The position numbers and the translations under genes are program-made. From Saccoglossus kowalevskii (lineage: Eukaryota; Hemichordata; Enteropneusta; Harrimaniidae), in the NCBI RefSeq assembly GCF_000003605.2, contig NW_003123907.1, positions 657,501-677,361 on the forward strand: a stretch of DNA of 19,861 nucleotides, written 5' to 3'. Below, piece by piece: positions 1-9,437 of this stretch. Under the pieces are notes generated by a model. It did not search any database, was not told the origin of the DNA, and was given only the letters and a program-made list of their open reading frames with translations. The first letter of the stretch is position 1; each line of letters opens with the position of its first letter.

Positions 1-832
1 CATTGGATAACATAACCATTTGCTGCAGTACTATTCTCGTATAGAATATTAGGTGTATATTAATAATGCATTTCCCCTCCTCCAGCAGTTCAATGCATTA
101 ATAACATATATAAGCTACAGCCTGTTAACTCAACACAGTGACTTTATTTTACTGCCTATAAAGCTGCTTATTTACTTTGGTGATATTGGGTAATTGGTGC
201 TGCTGGTATATTATTGCAAAAAAACTACAAGATTATTGTCTGATACAATATTCGCCACATTCCAAATTTTTTCTTTTGTAGGAAGTTGTTGTTCATACTT
301 TAAAATTTACTTGCAGAAACAGTGTTGATTTGTTAATTTATCTATCGTCTAGCTTCAAACTTGGCCATTGTTTTCATATACCGGTAGCTATACATTGATT
401 AAGAAAAATGTATAGAACTGGAACAGGTGGTTTGAACTAGATATACTGAATGTGTAATTACATGGCCAGTTATTAGATTATATTGTTAAAGCATGGTGTT
501 GTTAGTAACATTAATTTTTTTTTTATTGGATTATAAGGACAGATTAGTTGTTTAAACAACAAAAAACGATAGTATCCCATGATTCCATGGTGCAATACCC
601 AGGATTGAGGAGCCCACACTAGTTAAATTGGTCATTGCATATGAATACAATAAAGATGATTCCACAAACAGACAAATTCTTGTGTGTGATTGAAGTTGTC
701 CAATATTGTGCCTAATATGGAATTATTTATTATGTGTTTTTTGTGCATGATTGTTTTAGCTGCATGGGTCAACTTGTATATTCATCAGTTGTTTCTATAC
801 AGTAATATGTATGTAATATGTTTTTCTAATAG
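1..832. other. Intron or upstream flank of the + strand CaaX gene
   Basis: I see no supported exon here. The DNA is AT-rich with homopolymer T tracts and no long open frame. It ends in TTTTTCTAATAG at 821-832, a plausible splice acceptor, immediately before the open frame of the CaaX gene. A second acceptor-like string (TTTTTTCTTTTGTAG) occurs near 268-282, but the frame after it has no coding character that I can recognise. Confidence 0.5.
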
Positions 833-2304
833 GTAAGCCTTGAGTCTGTTCAACCGCTTATTACTGTCACTGGAACAACTGAGATTAAAGAACATGGCAA
901 TAATCACCACCCTGTTGAAGAAGTTGGTGCAGGTGGTCTTGTCACCATGGGTACGAATGCAACTGATGAAGAAAAAGACAAGGGCATAGTTGAAAAGAAT
1001 GTCATGAAAATAGAGAATAATACTTCAATAGATGAAGTAAGTTCTGTTGATGATGTTGCTATGGTTACTACCAATGGATGTGATGTTAGAGCAGTCAGCG
1101 ATGCACAGCAAGTGAGATGTGGGCATGATGATCAAGTGGTTCCAGTTGTGGTTGAGGTGCCACCCACACCTGATGAAGTGAGTGAGGATATTCCAAGTGA
1201 TGGTATAACAGATTTACATTCACAGCCGTTAGATATGGTTTCCCCCGTTATAAAAGACACTAGCGACCTTGAAGACCCTATGAATCTGATGTGTGCCACA
1301 GACAAATTATTGGAAGAAGCCGGAATACGCCAAATTGTTGGTGACTCGATGTCGCCTCTACCGGTTCATCTACAAGATAGAATAGCTGCTTTCCCGGTTT
1401 CACCATTATCCGCTGATCTCCTGGAAGAAGCAGGTGTCCTCACTGAAAATACTTCTGCAGAGACCATGCTTGCTACTCCAAAGGCAAGAAAATGTATGAT
1501 GGACATCGAAGCTGAGAACAAATGGTCCAAGACAACATTGCTGTTTGAAAGTGAACAATCCAATATGGCCAGGGAGGGGGTGATATTTGATGGAAGCATA
1601 GAAGTTGAAGTGATGCCTAATACAGAGTACACAGAATCTGCTATGAAGAGTACTCCACCAGAAGTTGCCATGCCAACAGATAGCGAGAAAACCTAAATTT
1701 GACGCATCAAGTACTGGCTGAAGAGCAGACAGTTTCTCACTCGCCCCCCATGATGGATGTATCACCACAGCCTTTTCTTGAAAGCACGTCATCAGTGTCC
1801 TCTAACATCCCAGTAGATGCTTTGCAACCAACGTTGACCCCAGTCTTGCAAGCCACGGTCGGAAGATACAAGACCCCTGAACATTTACTTGAGGATGGCC
1901 CAGCTACACCTGCCGTCATTGATCACATTATACTTCAGAAGGATGGCTACAATGCTGAAGTTGTTTTGACAACTCCTAACACAGAAATTAAAATAAATGA
2001 GAAGTCGCCATTGGTAACTACAGATAAACCGGTGGAATTTCTACAAGAAGTGATAGCAGAGTCAGACCAAGAAGACCAAGAGAAGTTGATCCAACCAAAT
2101 AAGATGAATTATGATGATGATGATGAGGTGACTTTCAAACCTGATAGATCGAGAGAGGTGAAGTCCGAGGATAAAACCCCAATTTCAGTTACAGAAGCAA
2201 GAGCCTCCGAGCAAGCACCACTCTTGGGAGCAGAAAATCAAATTACTGATGAAAATAAATTAGGTCCATCATCGGGATGCTGTAGTGGGTGTGCCATATT
2301 GTAA
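833..2304 (+). CDS. 3'-terminal coding exon of an acidic, disordered CaaX-box protein (one frame break)
   Basis: I do not recognise the family. The frame is open from 833, right after an acceptor-like TAATAG, to a TAA at 1694-1696. It continues in the -1 frame (open from 1684) to a TAA at 2302-2304, giving about 490 residues in all. Both parts are rich in Asp/Glu, Ser/Thr and Val, with many SP/TP sites and no predicted fold, membrane segment or signal peptide. The first part repeats LLEEAG twice (about 1307 and 1418) and the second has a related HLLEDGPATP. The C-terminus reads GCCSGCAIL: CAIL is a CaaX box, and a final Leu usually means geranylgeranylation by GGTase-I. The nearby Cys residues could be palmitoylated, so membrane anchoring is inferred. 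Paralemmin-like lipid-anchored proteins share this general layout, but I see no diagnostic motif. The break lies at AAAA (1688-1691). One missing A explains it, so a sequencing error or recent mutation is likelier than an old pseudogene. Upstream exons are expected before position 1. Confidence 0.72.
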
Positions 2305-2552
2305 ATTCATGTAGGATTTTATTACCCAATCAATTAGACACATTGTTCCTAGTAATATTATATTCCATACAAACTCGTATTAATTCCCACGTATTTTCGT
2401 CTGATTGGTTAATTAACACAATACTAATTATCATACTTATAAGTACGAACCATTAAGTATTATGCAACTTTCAAACATCTTTAGGGTTGATCTGATATTT
2501 CACATAGTATCATTTTTTTCTTTTTTGTAAAATATGTTTAGTATTGAGGGTA

Positions 2553-2759
2553 CTGTAAATGCATTAATTAATCACTGGGTTTTAATTTTGCTATTTTCAC
2601 AGATAAGTAAAATCAGATAAAATTAAATGTGTGTGAACATTAAGAAAAACAACAGAACTCATTGTTACTCAGCCAAGTTCACAAACTTAAAACCTGTGAA
2701 ATTGTTGATAACACCAAAATAGTGAAATTAGATGCCAGTGAAAATAAATGGTTTTACAG
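2553..2759. mobile_element. MITE-like element (207 bp) with TA target duplication
   Basis: The left end reads TA|CTGTAAATGCATTAATTA followed by ATCACTGG. The reverse complement of the right end reads TA|CTGTAAAACCATTTATTT followed by TCACTGG. The two ends therefore match over about 25 bp with a few mismatches and small gaps, and each is flanked by TA (2551-2552 and 2760-2761). There is no coding capacity. A short non-autonomous element with TA duplications fits a Tc1/mariner-type MITE. Family assignment is an inference. Confidence 0.7.
2743..2748 (+). promoter_or_regulatory. Candidate polyadenylation signal AATAAA inside a MITE
   Basis: AATAAA lies about 440 nt after the CaaX gene stop codon, within the right inverted repeat of the MITE at 2553-2759. 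Its use is unproven. A second candidate lies at 3892-3897. Confidence 0.3.
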
Positions 2760-2913
2760 TATGGTTTAATTCAGTTGTTGCAGTGTAAATATTATGAATG
2801 ATTTGATAATATTAGAATTTATTCAATTTAAAAATGCTCCACCTTGTTATAGTGGTACGAAATATGGAATGTGGTTTTGCTAGACTTTCTGAATGCATTT
2901 ACTAGTACTATGA

Positions 2914-3040
2914 GGTTATTACAAAGATACCTCAAAGTATGCACGAAGACAGTACAGCGGCAGTATCGACCGACACGCAGCAGAGGTCAATGCGCAGCGT
3001 ACTATCTGAGTGCATACTTTGAGGTATCTTCGTAATAACC
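2914..3040. repeat. 127-bp fold-back (long inverted repeat), MITE-like
   Basis: The left arm at 2914-2943 starts GGTTATTACAAAGATACC. It is matched by the reverse complement of the right arm at 3011-3040 with one mismatch over 30 bp. A weaker match continues inward for about 15 bp through an AGTAC motif. The centre (about 2960-2995) is clearly more GC-rich than its surroundings. No clean target duplication is visible. If the CaaX gene transcript runs to 3897, this would be a stable hairpin in its 3' UTR. Confidence 0.75.
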
Positions 3041-5237
3041 TTATTATTATACATCTTTTATTTATAACTTTGTCTTCAGTGAAAATATGCATTATACATT
3101 AACTTTGCAGATTTGCAAGACAACTTTTGTTGGTTGCTTGCTGAGACTTGATGGTCTTCTTTTGTTGCATGCTTGGTAACTTAGAACTTGATCTTCTTAG
3201 TGTGCGACTCCGGTGGCTTATGTTTTGTCAGTCAGATTGTCGTTTTGGCTCATAACATATTTTGTCAGTCATAATGTCGTTTTGCATATTAACTCACTAC
3301 AATTCACTGCCAGTTTTGTATCATACAATTTACACTGCCTTGTTATTTCTTTCAGACCCCCTAGTGTGTATTTATTTCTACTTTGTATTTTGGGAGAGTG
3401 ACCATGTTTTGTTTTGTTTTGCATTTGTTATTCATACTCCAATCCTAGTGGCAAAAATTCCCCCCCCAAAAAAGAGAAAATTATATAAAAAATATATTGT
3501 GGCAGTGTTTCCCTCTTTTATTTTTTGTGATATTAGTCATTTGAATAATAGATTCACAATGGCATAGCTTGGCTTATAGAAAGTGAGTGCATTTTAGTAG
3601 TAATTCTAGTATGCAAGTTAAATAGTAAGTCACTTTTAGCAAAAGCTATTCAGCAAATGGGTGAGGGAAACGATACGACTTTGCAGATATTAATTCATAT
3701 TGAAGGTATTGTACACCATTGAAATGGTCATTGAAGTGTACTATCTCATGGATAACATGAAAAAAAAAAAAATGGTCTCGTGTGCTGTATAAATGCCATT
3801 GTGTGAGAAATTCCATCCAAGTACGGTACATATAAGTTTAGTATAAATTATCTGAGAATTCTGTTTCTGAATTATATTTATACTTTGTACAAATAAAATT
3901 TTTCTGCTCCTAATTGTATTCATTTACGTTGATTGGGTGTATGATTGCTTTGAGATTGTTTGGTAGCGCTTGTTTGAGAACTCTCCAGTCGGTGCCCCTC
4001 CCCCTCAATATTCACTGTGGTAGAAAAATTTGTTCATTGATTCACACAAACATTTGAACTTTTTTTTTCAAGATCTTTTATTTAATTTTTTTTTGCAGCA
4101 AAATTGTTAACACCTTCCCAAGGGTCAAAGGAGTGATACATTTGTTTTTGCCCTGAATAGAACAAATATTACATTTCTGAGATCAACTACAAAATTTAAC
4201 CAATCCCACTCTTGGCCAACACAAACATGTCCATGGTAAAAATTAATAGTGTAGAAGATATTGTCAACCATGCACTTATGGTAACCTACTGTGATCAACC
4301 AACATAAGGTGACACTGTAATCGTGCATCATTGTTTGTATTTAAACTTGTTATTCCAACCTAAATTTAGTAGAGTGTAAATTTTCATTCAAGCTTGGTTA
4401 AAATATAGCAGAAAAGTAGCAATTTGCTAAAATGCACTTCAACTAAAACTTGTATTATATTGGAACCTCTTGTGTACCGTGTTGCAAGTAATCTACACTC
4501 TGTGGTATAATACTACTGGTAATATGCACTGAAGAAAACCTTTCATTGTACAATATATGATCACAGCAGCTGGTTATTTCCCTATGTCATATTTTAACAG
4601 ACTAGCGTGTGTAAAAACATGCTTGGTTGTACACTGCATCATGAGGATGGGCTACCGACCTGCATAGTTAGGTCATTGATACCCAAATTAACAAAATGCC
4701 CCGATTGTGAAATTAATTTGAATCGAAATGGTCTATAACTTGTGCCAATTGATAAGAATCATTGGGTGGAAATATTCAACTACGAGTGAGCTTTGTGCAC
4801 ATTTCTACACCCAGTTTCTGGCAATGCTAGAGCTCTGATTTACTCGATTCACATGGGGATAAAAACCATTTGCCAAGATTAAACACTGAAGGTTTACTCT
4901 GCAGCCAATATGCACATTGTGTATCAGAATGGGACAAAACAATTACAGTCTACATTTTCTCATTGGCCATGAATTTGAAATAAATTGCATTGGGGGAGGT
5001 TCACTGGTTTATTGCCCATTCCTTTATTAACACTAAGATAGTATGCAGGAGATCTCAATCAAGTGCTGAGCAGTTAGAAGTGGAATTATAATGAAATTCA
5101 ATATAAAAAGACCCTTGGAAATTTTCAACATTATTTAAAATAGAGTACTGTTTGACAAAAAGCATTCATTCAACAAATTTATATGTACATAGAAACTATG
5201 ACGAGGGATAAATAATCACTAACTCAAACAATAAGTA
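3041..5237. other. No gene seen; intergenic or 3' UTR sequence
   Basis: AT-rich DNA with homopolymer runs (C8 near 3461, A-runs near 3760, T-runs near 4060 and 4090) and no coding-like frame on either strand. A candidate polyadenylation signal AATAAA lies at 3892-3897 on the + strand. Confidence 0.5.
3892..3897 (+). promoter_or_regulatory. Candidate distal polyadenylation signal AATAAA
   Basis: AATAAA is followed by a T-rich stretch (TTTTTCTGCTCC), which fits a cleavage region about 1.6 kb after the CaaX gene stop codon. No transcript evidence is available. Confidence 0.35.
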
Positions 5238-5419
5238 CAGTAAAATCTGTATTAAAAACCGCAGCTTCTAATAAAATGGTACAATGCAACAGAGGGGATG
5301 CAACTTCTATTAGAGCATCTACACATATGAGAAATGGTGTATTTTTTTTGTTCTAAATTGTTCAAAAAGAATGGGTGCAGCTTCTATTAAGGATGCCGCT
5401 TCTAATACAGATTTTACAG
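5238..5419. mobile_element. MITE-like element (182 bp), CTTCTAATA family
   Basis: The left end reads TA|CAGTAAAATCTGTATTA. The reverse complement of the right end reads TA|CTGTAAAATCTGTATTA, one mismatch in 17. Both ends are flanked by TA (5236-5237 and 5420-5421), as Tc1/mariner-type insertions are. Inside, a short motif like GCAGCTTCTATTA occurs four times, near 5261, 5299, 5377 and 5396. There is no open frame of note. Confidence 0.8.
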
Positions 5420-6186
5420 TAACATTTAAAGATATAGTGCCCTCTGTTGTGGGGAGGGGGGGGGGTTATGATAATTTGTGATCTCCTGTTAAGGCGTTGC
5501 AATGAAGACTGTTCAGTTCAATAAAATGCAATGAACCAAATGATGTAGTCTACAATCTGCCAACTTTGCTATACCCTGCAAGATGCATGATTTTTCATTT
5601 GGTTGAGTTTACCAGCAGTGTCCAAGTATGAAAAATAACATTTCGCTGAAGACTGCCCTCTGCAAAAATTGTATTAAAATAAGCTTGCTGCAAGTACAAT
5701 GTGTGGGGTTGTATAAATTACAATGAGTTGTGGAAAACTAATATTCTAATATAAGAACACTTTACAATTAAAAAAAAAGTCATTAAAACATGGAATGCTT
5801 TGCAATGGAATTATAATAGCAAAAATGCTTTATTATATTGCTGCGTAATACAGAGCAGTGTGACTGCATTCTCATGTCGGGAAGTTTGAAATGAAAGCAT
5901 TGAGTTGAAATCACCAAAATGGTATGCAGTTATTTCAGTGTTTTACCAGTAATAAAGTCGAATATTTTCACTGTAGGGCAAAATCAGCGACAATAAAATC
6001 CAGTGAAAATGTTCATTTCCCTATGGTCTTCATGTAGTTTATGACAAATTGGTGAAAATAGAATTGCATGTGTCAATCCAATTACTAGTAGCAGTTTTCA
6101 GAGAAAATAAATTCCAACTCAAATAAAGTAAAGTATTCACAATATTTTCAATTTATCATGATTTTACATATCACTTTCCATTCCAG
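5420..6186. other. No gene seen; intergenic or 3' UTR sequence
   Basis: AT-rich sequence without a coding-like frame. It includes a G-run at 5451-5465 (GGGGA then ten G). The stretch about 5905-6060 has faint similarity to the MITE at 2553-2759 (ATCACCAAAAT, CCAGTGAAAAT), possibly a decayed copy, but not enough to call. Confidence 0.4.
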
Positions 6187-6331
6187 TCTTCTTTTCCATG
6201 AATAACACCCAACAGACCTAATTTAGAAATGGCCGCCGAGATCTCATCGAGAGTGAGAGTGTCACACAAGTTGTTTTTGCCCCATAAAATAGTGTTCATC
6301 CTCTATCGTCATTGTCTCCACTGTTACACGT
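6187..6331 (-). repeat. Dispersed repeat, copy A (minus orientation)
   Basis: Read on the minus strand, this runs from ACGTG (6331) through GGGGCAAAAACAACTTGTGT and CTCTCACTCT to about 6187. A second copy in the opposite orientation lies at 6507-6585. The shared part covers roughly 75 bp: AACA-TATTTT, then GGGGCAAAAA, then TGTGAC-TCTCACTC. This copy also has a 42-codon open frame (6299-6171). Because the similarity continues upstream of the ATG, I favour a non-coding repeat over an exon. Confidence 0.5.
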
Positions 6332-6506
6332 AGCTATAGCATCCATGGTACTGTATTTGCTCAATTAGAAGTGTGTATGAACTCAATAATAAGATTGGCT
6401 GTATACTGAATCATTGAAATATTACTTATTTCAACCATAGAAATACTTAATCTACAATTTACCTAAACATATACGCCACTAATAGAGCAGATTTCTGAAA
6501 CAGTGC

Positions 6507-6585
6507 ACGTGATAGTAACAGAGAATATTATTTATTAACATTATTTAGGGGCAAAAATAAGTCATGTGACTTTCTCACTCAACAA
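6507..6585 (+). repeat. Dispersed repeat, copy B (plus orientation)
   Basis: This copy begins at ACGTG (6507), contains GTAACAGAGA and AACATTATTTA, then GGGGCAAAAATAAGTCATGT and TTTCTCACTC. It is the divergent partner of the copy at 6187-6331, with a 175-bp spacer between their starts. Similarity fades after about 6585. Confidence 0.5.
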
Positions 6586-7944
6586 AATAATAGTGGTCAT
6601 TTATCAATATGGTTTATTATTATCTACAAAATTACCTAAAACCTGAGCAATAATGTTTTTATATCGGTAATCGCAGCTGGATGTACAGGTGGCAACAATT
6701 AGCAATTAATTATAACAAGTAAAATCAAATTAATATATACATTTACACTTATAATATTCATCTAAATTGAAACATTAAAAAAATAATGCACCATATATAT
6801 CTACAGTGATGTTGTTTGTCATGTTTTGATTGGTACATTAAGTAGACTGGGAGTTGACTGTGTCTTGGTGTCTGGGAATAATGTTTGCTCTGCTTTAGTA
6901 GTCCAAAATTCAAACAATTTCAACTATGAAAAGTAAGAATTTGAGATCTTGATTATTTCAGTGTCTGAGTGAAATTTGAATAGTGAAGCCAGAAAACTTA
7001 TTTGATTATTGGTAAAAGCAGATTTGGTTTCACAAAATTGAGTTTGAATTTTTCATTTTCATGTGACACTGCACCAAAATGACATAACAATAAGATTCTC
7101 ACTATGCAGATATTATATGGAAATTACCATGTGTACAGAGAAATACAACACTGGACATTATGAATAACGTATGCAAACAAATTCAAACAGTAAACAAAGT
7201 TTGCTAGTATGAGTACAAAGTTAAAAAATATACTTGAATCAGTGTTTCAAAAGTGCACAGAATTGCTGTACTGTACTCACATGGCAAAAAAGAAATACAC
7301 ACATATATATATATACTACAAAACACCACAATCTGTCTTGAAGACAGGAATGAGAAAATGATCAAAAATACAAATTATCTTAATTTACACACACACAAAA
7401 AAAAATATTTTATTGCTAAATTATTTTTCACTGAAGGTGACACCAGGTACATGTATGTCTTATCGTCATAGTAACATCCAAGTGATGTATACTGACATGA
7501 TGTTGTTATCGTCAGAGCCTTTAGAATGACGTTCATATAATATTGGCAGACATGGTTGCTAAATGACGCTTAAAAACATCACCTATCACATGTACATAAA
7601 AGAATTTATACTAAAGAACACCAATGCTATAAAAACAAAAGTACTGACATTAGTTGACACTGAGGGCAGTCCACACAATATACATTTAGTAAATAACTTC
7701 TATCTCTTCATATATATTTTTATTTCTTTTGTGAATGAAGGGAGGACTATCAATCAAGGTGGGTTTGTTGTGACGTGCAAGATACTTAATACTGATTCAA
7801 AACAAATTATAGCAGTAAATAATCACTGCAAACTCAATATTGAAAGCGACATGCATGATGAAATTTCACACTGTGGGTCATAGTGAGTATTCTCAATTTG
7901 TTGAAGTTCGACATAATATGTTTGGAGGGGCAAAAAGGGGTTTT
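6586..7944. other. No gene seen; intergenic or distal 3' UTR of eIF4E3
   Basis: Low-complexity AT-rich DNA with a short (TA)n run near 7303-7315 and CA/A-rich runs near 7388. Small frames at 7253-7471 and 7563-7883 have Lys/Asn/Ile-rich, composition-driven translations and were not called. Confidence 0.45.
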
Positions 7945-8119
7945 GTGTAGCTGACAAAATATAATTTTTGTGGTCGCATTTTTATTTAAATTATAAAATG
8001 TTAATGTCAAAAATTTTGTGTATTTAAGCTGTGTAGCTGACAAAATTCAATTTTTGTGGTAACATTTTCATTTAAATAAAAAATTGTTGATGACAAAACT
8101 TTTATTGTGTATTAAAGCC
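7945..8119. repeat. Direct repeat dimer, period 86 bp
   Basis: Two adjacent copies start at 7945 and 8031. Each begins GTGTAGCTGACAAAAT, continues with CAATTTTTGTGGT-like sequence and a T/A-rich stretch, and ends near TGTGTATT-AAGC. The copies have diverged by substitutions and small indels. The pair lies about 0.7-0.9 kb past the eIF4E3 stop codon, so it may be within the 3' UTR. Confidence 0.65.
8101..8106 (-). promoter_or_regulatory. Candidate polyadenylation signal for eIF4E3
   Basis: The + strand TTTATT gives AATAAA on the minus strand, about 735 nt past the eIF4E3 stop codon. Another AATAAA on the minus strand is at 7986-7981. Choice between them needs transcript data. Confidence 0.3.
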
Positions 8120-8840
8120 TAGTGCATTAAACATTTCAACCAAGCGAAGAAAATATTGTTTGAGTTTGGATCCTAATATGAAACATACATTTTAAATTTA
8201 AAGTTACCGATACCCCATTATTATATGAGAAAGGAGAACAATGTCTGGTTCTACATGAAATATCTTTTGTTTTTGATGTACATTGACAAATTGAGAAGAC
8301 CCCTTATGTAAAGGACTGCAGCATACACAAACAACTTGCTCATTAACTATCCACACTTCAAGATTCACAATTATTTAGAAACTCAAGACTGCCAGTAATA
8401 CTGAAACTTAACCCTCACACCAACTACACAACTGTACATGTATTTCAGATCAATTTAAATATCCGTTAGAGAGCCAGATTTATATTCGGTCAATGTAGCA
8501 AAACCAGCATGCACTTAAAAATAAAGTCTGTCACAGATGAGGTTACACATGGCCTAACACCTTTGGTAACACATCATCATGGCATCTATATGTGATATAA
8601 TAAAAGCTGTAATCTAATCAGTTTTCAATCCATATAATCTGACCCTAATCTGACCCCCATCATGGCAGTTTTTCTGTTTTAAAAACTTGATATATATATA
8701 TACACATTGGTACATCTCACCATTTAAAATTGATCACCTGAAATGTCAATAACAAGCAGATAAATACTACCAGTCCTACTGACATACAGGAATTCATGCA
8801 ACAGGTCATTTTACAAGATTATAAATGGTTTTGGTAGATG

Positions 8841-8878
8841 TCATTTTCTTCCTTCAAAAGCATAGTGTGTCTGATGCG
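8841..8878 (-). CDS. eif4e3: eIF4E3, terminal coding exon
   Basis: A short 38-nt coding end. On the minus strand the acceptor reads GTTTCAG and the exon starts CGCATCAGACACAC. It completes the codon split after the T at 9438 and reads S-HQTHYAFEGRK then TGA (8843-8841). The AFEG core matches the known C-terminus of vertebrate eIF4E3, which follows FYK with a His-rich stretch and AFEGG. The phase fits the upstream exon exactly (1 + 2 nt). The exon is too small to be found by ORF length and is called from phase, acceptor and family match. Confidence 0.88.
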
Positions 8879-9012
8879 CTGAAACAAATTTAAAAATAAA
8901 AATGTATTTAAAACTTCATTTTTCATAAACTATGTAGAGATCACAGTCACAGAAATGCTTACTGCAACAGAATTAGTTAAAACAGAGATATAGTAGTATA
9001 GTCAAAATGTGA

Positions 9013-9110
9013 GATTGCAGGCAGTCAACCATCTTTGATTCGATTGTGACACTAATTGTCATGGACATGTATCCTGGTAAATAGTATTGAACAAATCATG
9101 GCACGTTTAT
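9013..9110 (+). repeat. Isolated copy of the GATGGC-GGCCAT repeat module
   Basis: GATTGCAGGCAGTCAACCAT, then CTTTGATTCGATT and TTGTCATGGACATGTAT, match a module repeated four times in the mariner insertion at 12361-12900 (closest is the unit at 12618). The lead-in (AGTATAGTCAAAAT) also matches. It lies in the 559-bp last intron of eIF4E3 (8879-9437). Confidence 0.65.
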
Positions 9111-9119
9111 TTTTTCCCC

Positions 9120-9415
9120 GAGCCAAACTTGAAAAATAAATACAATTTGATTTGATATCTAGATTCCAAAACCTAGCTAGTTTTGGATAAAATCACTTAG
9201 TCAATTTGGTTTTCCATATTATGAGGAAGCATTTCTCCCCATGGCACAAACATGTGAAATATTACACTGCACATATCAAAGCTTGTTTCTAGCCCCACCC
9301 TCGTAAACTAAAAAATTAATATAATTTGATCATACCTAAGAAAAATCTTCCATAATCTAAAGCTAACTTTTTGTAAAATCACTCAAATTCAATTTGTTTT
9401 TCCATATTTCTTATG
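9120..9415. repeat. Diverged tandem duplication, period about 185 bp
   Basis: TTTTGGATAAAATCACTTAG followed by CAATTTGGTTTTCCATAT, near 9180-9218, recurs as TTTTTGTAAAATCACTCAAA followed by CAATTTGTTTTTCCATAT near 9368-9408. The similarity extends upstream through an ATACAATTTGAT / ATATAATTTGAT block. The second copy ends close to the exon at 9438, within the last eIF4E3 intron. Confidence 0.55.
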
Positions 9416-9437
9416 ATTGATCAATGATTATACTCAC

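Larger units (their letters stand above)
2305..3915 (+). other. Probable 3' UTR and downstream flank of the CaaX gene
   Basis: No coding exon is supported here. Two AATAAA hexamers could end the transcript: 2743-2748, inside the MITE at 2553-2759, and 3892-3897. If the distal one is used, the 3' UTR is about 1.6 kb and contains the MITE and the fold-back at 2914-3040. Short open frames around 3213-3567 are AT-rich and low in complexity, and were not called. Confidence 0.4.

Noticed and set aside
1681-1702. Programmed -1 frameshift in the CaaX gene
   Set aside because: GAG AAA ACC TAA lacks a standard slippery heptamer and I see no clear downstream stem-loop. A one-base homopolymer indel is simpler. 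It stays open as a check.
1366-1919. Minus-strand frames opposite the CaaX exon
   Set aside because: They are shadows of the + strand coding exon, with no splice or family support of their own.
3213-4331. Several 60-100-codon frames on both strands
   Set aside because: Their Phe/Leu/Tyr/Ile-rich translations follow AT composition, and there are no motifs, splice sites or repeat homology.
6171-6299. 42-codon minus frame as a terminal exon of a third gene
   Set aside because: The upstream AG has no polypyrimidine tract, and the sequence similarity to a second copy continues upstream of the ATG, which favours a non-coding repeat. It is kept as a low-level finding.
7253-8043. Frames at 7253-7471, 7563-7883 and the minus frame 7834-8043
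   Set aside because: Translations are composition-driven (Lys, Asn, Ile), they overlap the 86-bp dimer or TA microsatellite, and they lie in probable 3' UTR.
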